Program-made: the position numbers and the translations under genes | Shown: in pieces, positions 1-5,434 of the stretch | Layout of the letters: every line of letters starts with the position of its first letter | Numbering within the stretch: position 1 is the stretch's first letter | The notes under the pieces: generated by a model | The model's input: the letters and a program-made list of their open reading frames with translations, nothing else | What the model was told of the DNA's origin: nothing | The model's database searches: none | Assembly (NCBI GenBank): GCA_964472385.1 | Contig: CAYYLT010000091.1 | Span: 1-11,762 of the forward strand | Length of the DNA: 11,762 nt | Source: JAGXLC01 sp964472385 | Lineage (GTDB): Bacteria; Bacteroidota; Bacteroidia; Bacteroidales; UBA12077 | Direction of reading: 5' to 3'

Positions 1-55
1 TCGTCGGCTTTCGGCGCCTTGCATCTACCCAAAACTTGACGCATGAATAATGCAG
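1..55 (-). repeat. Dispersed repeat, copy 1, truncated by the window edge
   Basis: Read on the minus strand, positions 55 to 6 match 11530-11579 of the plus strand at 45 of 50 positions, including a 16-base exact block (GGGTAGATGCAAGGCG). The two copies therefore face each other in inverted orientation about 11.5 kb apart. No reading frame in it looks coding. Homology breaks down at about position 5, near the window edge, so the true outer boundary cannot be judged here. It could be an IS end, a MITE or a REP-like element; the family is not recognised. Confidence 0.75.
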
Positions 56-290
56 TTTAAATAATAGAACGTAAAAATATAAAAAAGGATATTATTTGTT
101 AAAAAAAAATACCCAAATTATTGTAAAAACAAAGGAATTGTTAATGCGGATTGCCTGCATCCTCCCTGCAAAAAATCGCACATGCATAAACTGCATAACT
201 GCGTGTTTTTCTGTATTATGCAGGCTGGTAACTGCCTTTATGGACAGGCGCTAATAAAAATATTTTATCCTCAGGGTTAACAACGGAAAA
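56..290. other. Non-coding stretch downstream of the SirB1-like gene
   Basis: There is no convincing gene. Positions 60-130 are strongly AT-rich with a nine-A run near 101-109. Positions 148-223 repeat TGCA/TGCATAA words. A 12-base word (CTGTATTATGCA, 211-222) also begins the repeat copy at 11530. With positions 41-55 it forms an imperfect 15-base inverted pair (12 of 15 matching), so part of this stretch may be a decayed short repeat. A 36-codon open frame (144-254) is discussed as a weak finding. No clear terminator for the minus-strand operon was found. Confidence 0.5.
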
Positions 291-1172
291 TCAGGAAGCT
301 CCCTGGTTTTTTAATATTTTATATAATTGACTCATTGCCTCGATTTTATCTGGATAGCCCAATCTTTCATAAGCATATATCAGATTGTTGATCAAGCGTT
401 GAAGAATTTCAATGTTTGAACAGGGCAAATAGTATGCCTTATGTGGTTTAAGTTGTTGTTGTTTGATGAACTGATCAATTTCTTTCTTACCGAGTATTGC
501 TCCTTTATTAAAAGGATTAATATAGAATAATATGTGGTTTCGGGGATCCTTGCTGTTGGAATATTCATTTTTGTAAGCTACGATAAAGTTCTTAGGCAGG
601 TTAACGCCATATATGGGAATGTCCAGTCTTTTGGCCAACGATAAATACAAAATCGACAAGGTTATGGGATTGCCTTTACGGGTTTCTATGACATGATTGA
701 TATAATTATTTTGGGGTGCATAAAAATTGACTGCGTTACTGGTGAAACCATATATTTTGAAAAATATATGATTGATGATGCGTACTTTTTCCAAAGCAGT
801 CAGATTATCGTTGATTTCCAACCATACATCTTTTTTTAATTCCTCAAGCTTGTTGTCATAATATTCAAAATCCAGTTCGGGATACTGATGCTTGGCTACC
901 AGAAAGGTGCCTTCAAAAATGTCCTGATCCGGATTCTGAGACCAGGTGATAATATTTTGCTTGACGCTGGTAAGCTGGATTTGCTGGATTAAGTTCTCCA
1001 GCCGGGTTTGACTTTGTTCATCCAAAGATTGCTCCCAGGCCTGCTCTAGTTGCGGAATAACTTCGTGACCCTGATCGAGCAGCATGTCGGAAACCTGTTG
1101 GAATACCTCCTCACTCGGATCATCCAGAAGTTTGACCAGCGCTATTATTTCCTTTTTTGATAATTTATTCAC
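291..1172 (-). CDS. SirB1/transglutaminase-like family protein
   Basis: The predicted cytosolic protein has 293 residues. The central part (about 155-200) matches the SirB1-type transglutaminase-like domain: a NYINHV segment, then RKGNPIT, then a helix LSILYLSLAKRL and IPIYGVNLPKNF. Many proteobacterial relatives have GHF in the last motif where this one has KNF, which I believe is usual in Bacteroidota. The N-terminal third is helical and repeat-like (KLLDDPSEEVF), and the C-terminal 45 residues are helical and could be TPR-like. No biochemical activity is firmly established for this family, so no reaction is assigned. The start is GTG, and its G is the last base of the upstream TAG stop (TAGTG), which suggests translational coupling to the phosphorylase. 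It is the last gene of a likely three-gene minus-strand operon. Confidence 0.85.
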   Translation of the reverse strand: MNKLSKKEIIALVKLLDDPSEEVFQQVSDMLLDQGHEVIPQLEQAWEQSLDEQSQTRLENLIQQIQLTSVKQNIITWSQNPDQDIFEGTFLVAKHQYPELDFEYYDNKLEELKKDVWLEINDNLTALEKVRIINHIFFKIYGFTSNAVNFYAPQNNYINHVIETRKGNPITLSILYLSLAKRLDIPIYGVNLPKNFIVAYKNEYSNSKDPRNHILFYINPFNKGAILGKKEIDQFIKQQQLKPHKAYYLPCSNIEILQRLINNLIYAYERLGYPDKIEAMSQLYKILKNQGAS

Positions 1173-2053
1173 TATGGTGTTTTTTTTACCAGAGTTTCCA
1201 ATACCTGAGCAATTAGTGCATCCATAAATGGTTCATAATCCTGAATAAAATCATGGGTCATCCTGTTGGCAATAACCAAACATATGGTCAGTGCATGATG
1301 ATGTAAAATACCGGATAATAAATAAACGGCCGAAGATTCCATTTCATAATTGGTGATCCTTTCACTTCCGTTATGAAAACTTTTCAACTGATGATTGATC
1401 TCAGGATAGAGCGGATCAATTCTTAACTTTCTTCCTTGTGGTCCATAAAAACCTGGCGCAGAAACAGTCCAACCCTGTATTAAGTTGGTATCCTGAAAGT
1501 GTTGGATAAGATTTTCTGAGGCTTCTGTTACATATGGATAAGGAAGATGCTGATTCCATTGTAAATGTTCTTTTAGCTTATGCGCTAATGTGCGGTTCTT
1601 ATCATTGGGAATCCCGGCATAAAAATGTGCTAAATTATCAAATCCGATTGATTTTTTTGAAATGATGGCAGTCCCGGGAGAAATATCTTCCTGCAGCGAG
1701 CCGGAAGTGCCAATTCTGAGAATATTCATCGATTGCAAAGAATCTTTTATATTTCCGGTATTTAGGTCTATATTTTTTAAGGCATCCAATTCATTGATTA
1801 CGATGTCGATATTGTCAGGTCCAATACCCGAAGAAACAATGGTAATTCTTTTCTTGTTGTAAGTACCGGTAACTGTTTTGAATTCCCGGTTGTATTTGAC
1901 AAATTCAATGTGGTCGAATTTTTTGCTTATCAGGTCTACTCTCGCCGGATCACCGACCAGTATCACATCATCTGCTACCTCATGCGGAAGAAGTTTGAGA
2001 TGGTAAATGCTGCCATCTTCATTTAGGATCATTTCAGAGGATTTAACGTTCAT
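1172..2053 (-). CDS. Nucleoside phosphorylase, uridine phosphorylase-like
   Basis: This is a purine/uridine phosphorylase superfamily member (PNP_UDP_1) that cleaves a nucleoside with phosphate to a free base and (deoxy)ribose-1-phosphate in the cytosol. From the chosen start, the phosphate-binding GDPAR motif is near residue 36, GTSGS near 117, a SAPGFYGPQGR substrate-loop segment near 200, and the family signature YEMESSA near 237. That signature carries the Met-Glu that contacts ribose. The preference for uridine over purines is inferred from overall similarity. The start at 2053 gives 293 residues, and its N-terminus (MNVKSSEMILNEDGS) fits relatives I remember; a G-rich run lies just upstream. 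The frame stays open back to a TTG at 2182, which would add 43 residues and begin 6 bases after the xerD stop; this is less likely. It follows xerD and overlaps the SirB1-like gene by one base. Confidence 0.9.
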   Translation of the reverse strand: MNVKSSEMILNEDGSIYHLKLLPHEVADDVILVGDPARVDLISKKFDHIEFVKYNREFKTVTGTYNKKRITIVSSGIGPDNIDIVINELDALKNIDLNTGNIKDSLQSMNILRIGTSGSLQEDISPGTAIISKKSIGFDNLAHFYAGIPNDKNRTLAHKLKEHLQWNQHLPYPYVTEASENLIQHFQDTNLIQGWTVSAPGFYGPQGRKLRIDPLYPEINHQLKSFHNGSERITNYEMESSAVYLLSGILHHHALTICLVIANRMTHDFIQDYEPFMDALIAQVLETLVKKTP

Positions 2054-2188
2054 ATATCCCCCATTTTTTGGCTCAAAATTATTCATTTTTCCCCAATTAT
2101 CCAATAAATTCTCTTCCTTAAGGTAATCGATATCCTTGAGTTGCTTTATCGTTCGTAGAATAGGCATTAGATTCTGTGGCAAGCAGGA

Positions 2189-3088
2189 TCAGGAACGGGG
2201 GTGATGTTCAATGATTGAGTGACGCAGGTAATCGCGATCGAGGTGGGTGTAGGTTTCTGTTGTAGTAATGGATTCATGGCCCAACATTTCCTGTATGGCC
2301 CTCAGGTCTGCTCCTCCCTCTATGAGATGAGAAGCAAATGAATGGCGGAAGGTATGCGGACTGATATTTTTCGTAATCCCGGCCACTTGAGCAAGTTTTT
2401 TAATAATCAGAAAAACCATGACACGCGTCAGTTGTTTTCCCCTTCTGTTTAAAAAGAGAATATCCTCACAATTCTTGTCTATGTTTAACCTTTTGCGGTC
2501 TTCCATATACAGGTTGATCTCTTTTATTGCCCTTTGACTGATGGGTATCAGTCTCTCCTTACTGCCTTTTCCCATCATCCTGATAAAACCATTTTTGAAG
2601 TGCAGATTGGAAATGCGCAGGTTGATCAGTTCGGAAACCCTTAATCCACAACTGTATAGGGATTCTATGATGGCCTTATTTCTTTGTCCTTCCGCCTGGC
2701 TTAGATCAATAGCGGCAAGGAGCTTATCTATTTCTTCTACGGTAAGTATTTCCGGTAATTTTCTGCCGATTCTGGGGGATTCAAGCAATTCCGTGGGATC
2801 TTTTTCAATATAATTCTCTATTAGCAGATATTTGAAAAAAGCTTTGATTCCAGAGATGACCCTTGACTGGCTTGTAGGACTCATGCCCAGATCATTTGTC
2901 CAATGCAAAAATTCATTTAATTGTTCCCCCTCTACCTGCGTGGGCATTATGATATTTGTCTGTACTTCCAGAAATTCCCTTAGTTTTTTTATATCGTTCA
3001 AATAAGCATCAATGGAGTTACTGGACAGAGATCTTTCCATCCTGAGAAAGTTAATGAATCCTTTTATGGAAATTTCCCAGCTTATCAT
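2189..3088 (-). CDS. xerD: Site-specific tyrosine recombinase XerD
   Basis: The protein has 299 residues, normal for XerC/XerD. An N-terminal SAM-like core-binding domain (about 6-92) precedes the catalytic domain (about 110-290). All catalytic residues are visible: Arg150 in SCGLRVSEL, Lys174 in GKGSKER, His245 and Arg248 in HTFRH, His271 in LGHES, and the nucleophile Tyr280 in ETYTH. XerD works with XerC at the dif site near the terminus to resolve chromosome dimers; no dif site was seen here. The XerD call rather than XerC or an integrase rests on the position divergent from aroQ-pyk, the arrangement I associate with Bacteroidota xerD, and on the lack of mobile genes around it. The ATG at 3088 has no Shine-Dalgarno sequence. 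It is first gene of the minus-strand cluster. Confidence 0.93.
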   Translation of the reverse strand: MISWEISIKGFINFLRMERSLSSNSIDAYLNDIKKLREFLEVQTNIIMPTQVEGEQLNEFLHWTNDLGMSPTSQSRVISGIKAFFKYLLIENYIEKDPTELLESPRIGRKLPEILTVEEIDKLLAAIDLSQAEGQRNKAIIESLYSCGLRVSELINLRISNLHFKNGFIRMMGKGSKERLIPISQRAIKEINLYMEDRKRLNIDKNCEDILFLNRRGKQLTRVMVFLIIKKLAQVAGITKNISPHTFRHSFASHLIEGGADLRAIQEMLGHESITTTETYTHLDRDYLRHSIIEHHPRS

Positions 3089-3335
3089 AATATTTTTAAC
3101 GAAGAATTAAGAAAAATTAATATGCTATGTATTATTTTTGCTAACCTGTATTATTCATAAAAAATTAAAATACATTTATAAACGAAAGAATATTAGTGTT
3201 TTACTTATTATGCTAAAAAAATTTTCTTTTTATACATTATTTCCGAGTGCGGTTTAGATTTTTCGCACGCCTCGAATTTGAACTTTATAGAACAAACACT
3301 TGACTTTATAGACAACCGCTAAATAATCAGGCAAT
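3089..3335. promoter_or_regulatory. Divergent xerD/aroQ control region with stem-loop and phased direct repeat
   Basis: These 247 AT-rich bases must hold promoters for both directions, but no full TTTG/TAnnTTTG pair could be placed confidently. A plus-strand TATTTTTG near 3136 fits the -7 element alone. Two structures stand out. One is a stem-loop at 3244-3274: CGAGTGCG pairs with CGCA plus CTCG across a 12-base loop and a 3-base bulge. The other is a perfect 10-base direct repeat, ACTTTATAGA, at 3282-3291 and 3303-3312, with starts 21 bases apart, about two helical turns, ending 23 bases before aroQ. A word resembling the start of the dispersed repeat (CTGTATTATTCAT) lies at 3146-3158 without the rest of the repeat. 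Confidence 0.5.
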
Positions 3336-3773
3336 ATGAAAATTCAAATTGTCAATGGCCCGAACCTTAATTTATTAGGTGAACGGGAAAAGAACATATA
3401 TGGTTCCATGGGAATGAAGGATTATATGAAAATGCTCCGGGAACATTTTGAAAATTTCCACATTGATTATTATCAGAGTAATATTGAAGGTGCGCTTATT
3501 GATAAGATTCAAGAATCCGCCAGGAATTTCGACGGTATGGTATTGAATGCTGGAGGTTATACCCATACGTCCATAGCCATCCGTGATGCTGTTGCTTCTG
3601 TTGATCTGCCGGTTGTGGAAGTGCACATTTCTAACCTTTTTGATCGTGAGGATTTCAGGCATGTTTCCCTGATCGCTCCAAAATGTATTGGTTCGATAAT
3701 CGGGTTTGGCCTGGACGGATACCGGTTGGCCATAGAAAGCCTGAGGCTTTACCGTACAAAAAGCTCTTATTAA
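3336..3773 (+). CDS. aroQ: Type II 3-dehydroquinate dehydratase
   Basis: This cytosolic enzyme dehydrates 3-dehydroquinate to 3-dehydroshikimate, the third step of the shikimate pathway to aromatic amino acids and chorismate. At 145 residues it has the normal type II length; the family forms dodecamers. The N-terminal motif GPNLNLLGERE places the catalytic Arg at 17, followed by the catalytic Tyr22 on the flexible lid loop. Asn71 and His77 lie in NAGGYTH, and Glu95, His97 and Arg104 in VEVHISNLFDREDFR, so the active site looks complete. The ATG at 3336 has only a weak CAGG upstream. The 35-base gap to pyk suggests co-transcription. Confidence 0.96.
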   Translation: MKIQIVNGPNLNLLGEREKNIYGSMGMKDYMKMLREHFENFHIDYYQSNIEGALIDKIQESARNFDGMVLNAGGYTHTSIAIRDAVASVDLPVVEVHISNLFDREDFRHVSLIAPKCIGSIIGFGLDGYRLAIESLRLYRTKSSY

Positions 3774-3808
3774 ATACGGAAATGATCACTAATGAAAGAT
3801 AAAAAACC

Positions 3809-5230
3809 ATGCCTAAGACAAAAATCGTAGCAACCATCTCAGATATGCATGCTGATATGGATTTTATTCAGGCCCTTTTTGATGAAGGGATGAATGTGGT
3901 GAGGTTAAATACGGCACATCAAACACCTGAACAGACGCTAAAAATAGTGGAGAATGTCCGGAGTATTTCGGACAGAATTGCTATGTTGCTGGATACCAAA
4001 GGACCGGAAATCCGTACAACCGCTTCGTCCCACGAAATAGAGGTAGAGAAAGGTGATGTTTTGCATTTACAGGGTAATCCGGATAAAGCATCGGAGGATG
4101 GTTGGGTTTATATCAATTGCCATAAATTTGTGGATCTGGTACCTTTGGGAAGTGAGATCCTTATCGATGACGGAGATATAAGCATTACCGTTTCTGAAAA
4201 AAAAGAGGATACACTGATTTGTACCGTTAATAACAAAGGGATTATCAAACCCAGAAAAAGTGTTAATATACCCAAAGTTAAGCTTGGATTACCCTCTGTT
4301 ACCGAAAAAGATTATGATTACATTCGATTTGCCATAGAACAGAATTTGGATTTTATAGCCCATTCCTTTGTCAGGAATAAAGAGGATGTTTTGGCGGTTC
4401 AGCAAGTATTGGACGAGCATCAAAGCGATATCAAAGTCATAGCAAAAATAGAGAATCAGGAAGGCGTAGATCATATAGATGAAATATTGGATCATGCTTA
4501 TGGTATTATGGTAGCCAGGGGAGATTTGGGTATTGAGATCCCTTACGAGAAAATTCCAGGAATACAGAAATATCTGGTAAATAAATGCATAGAGCGTCGA
4601 TGTCCTGTAATCATTGCCACGCAAATGTTGCATTCAATGATTAATAATCCGCGTCCTACAAGGGCAGAAGTAACGGACATAGCCAGTGCGATATACGGTC
4701 AAGCCGATGCTGTCATGCTCAGTGGAGAAACAGCATTTGGCAATTATCCGGTTGAATCGGTTCGTACGATGGCCCGGGTTGCCAAAGAAGTGGAAGATTC
4801 AAAGGAAGCATTTTATGATGCTCCCGATTATATACTGAACAACAAAATTACAGCCTATTTATGCAAATCGGCCGTAAAAGCTTCTATTCGTCTGGAGGCG
4901 AAAGCTGTTATTGCTGATACCACTTCAGGTAAGACCATCCGAAGCCTTTCTGCCTACAGGGGGGATAAAACGATATATGCCCAGTGCTATTTGAAGAAAA
5001 CCATGCGTGAGCTTCAACTGTCCTATGGTGTATACGCTGACTACATGCAGCCACGCGATACTTCCCATGAATTTCTTAAATATGCGATAGCAAATCTTAA
5101 GCAATATCATGAGTTTGACAATTCTGATCTGCTAGTGGTTATTGCCGGTAATTTTGGAAGGATTGCAGGAGCCAGCTATATTGAGATTGGTACCCTTGAA
5201 AATCTTTCCGGTCATCTTCTGATGGATTAG
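3809..5230 (+). CDS. pyk: Pyruvate kinase
   Basis: Pyruvate kinase transfers phosphate from phosphoenolpyruvate to ADP, the last step of glycolysis. The 473-residue length is normal. The barrel starts at TKIVATIS (4-11). Arg32 precedes an NTAH motif (34-37), where the usual sequence is NFSH, so the Ser that normally helps bind K+ is Ala. TKGPEIR (63-69) has the Glu typical of K+-dependent enzymes. The lid (B) domain spans about 71-165. Lys213 and Glu215 lie in IAKIENQEG, Asp239 in ARGDLG, then ATQMLHSM (270-277) and MLSGETA (303-309). The C-terminal domain (about 345-473) contains TSGKTIRSL, which resembles effector-binding loops. From memory, the NTAH form is common in Bacteroidota. The ATG has no Shine-Dalgarno sequence. 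It converges on the desulfurase-SelD gene, and no strong terminator is visible downstream. Confidence 0.95.
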   Translation: MPKTKIVATISDMHADMDFIQALFDEGMNVVRLNTAHQTPEQTLKIVENVRSISDRIAMLLDTKGPEIRTTASSHEIEVEKGDVLHLQGNPDKASEDGWVYINCHKFVDLVPLGSEILIDDGDISITVSEKKEDTLICTVNNKGIIKPRKSVNIPKVKLGLPSVTEKDYDYIRFAIEQNLDFIAHSFVRNKEDVLAVQQVLDEHQSDIKVIAKIENQEGVDHIDEILDHAYGIMVARGDLGIEIPYEKIPGIQKYLVNKCIERRCPVIIATQMLHSMINNPRPTRAEVTDIASAIYGQADAVMLSGETAFGNYPVESVRTMARVAKEVEDSKEAFYDAPDYILNNKITAYLCKSAVKASIRLEAKAVIADTTSGKTIRSLSAYRGDKTIYAQCYLKKTMRELQLSYGVYADYMQPRDTSHEFLKYAIANLKQYHEFDNSDLLVVIAGNFGRIAGASYIEIGTLENLSGHLLMD

Positions 5231-5248
5231 TATGCTATTGTTTTATTT

Positions 5249-5434
5249 GGTTTGCTGGCAGGTACAAAAAGGTTTTATAACCAACAGGATATATACATTT
5301 ATTGTTTCCACAATGCAAGCTTGTTAGCCTTTAGCAGATCATCTGCTTCGCTGGCTTCAGCTCGCAGTATTCAAATACAGCTTTGCTTTGCCCTGTCATA
5401 AGTGATGTACGGCAGACTTTTTCAGCACACCCTA
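5249..5434. repeat. Candidate degenerate miniature element between pyk and the selD fusion
   Basis: The right end (5418-5434, TTTTTCAGCACACCCTA) matches 16 of 17 bases of the right inverted end of the element near 11690. The left side holds GGTTTGCTG at 5249-5257, equal to bases 2-10 of that element's other end. Together they would define a 186-bp element with degenerate inverted ends filling nearly the whole 201-base gap. Inside are two perfect short palindromes: AGCAGAT-C-ATCTGCT (5333-5347) and GTATT-CA-AATAC. The stop codon of the fusion gene (5432-5434) lies inside the right end. The left-end match is short and may be chance. Confidence 0.4.

Noticed and set aside
2189..3088. The tyrosine recombinase as an integrase of a mobile element
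   Set aside because: Its length, motifs and position next to aroQ-pyk fit housekeeping XerD; no attachment-site repeats, excisionase or mobile genes were seen beside it.
5249..5284. Intrinsic terminator of pyk or of the fusion gene around GGTTTTATAACC
   Set aside because: The stem is only 4 base pairs, and the T-tract exists only on the minus strand; too weak to call.
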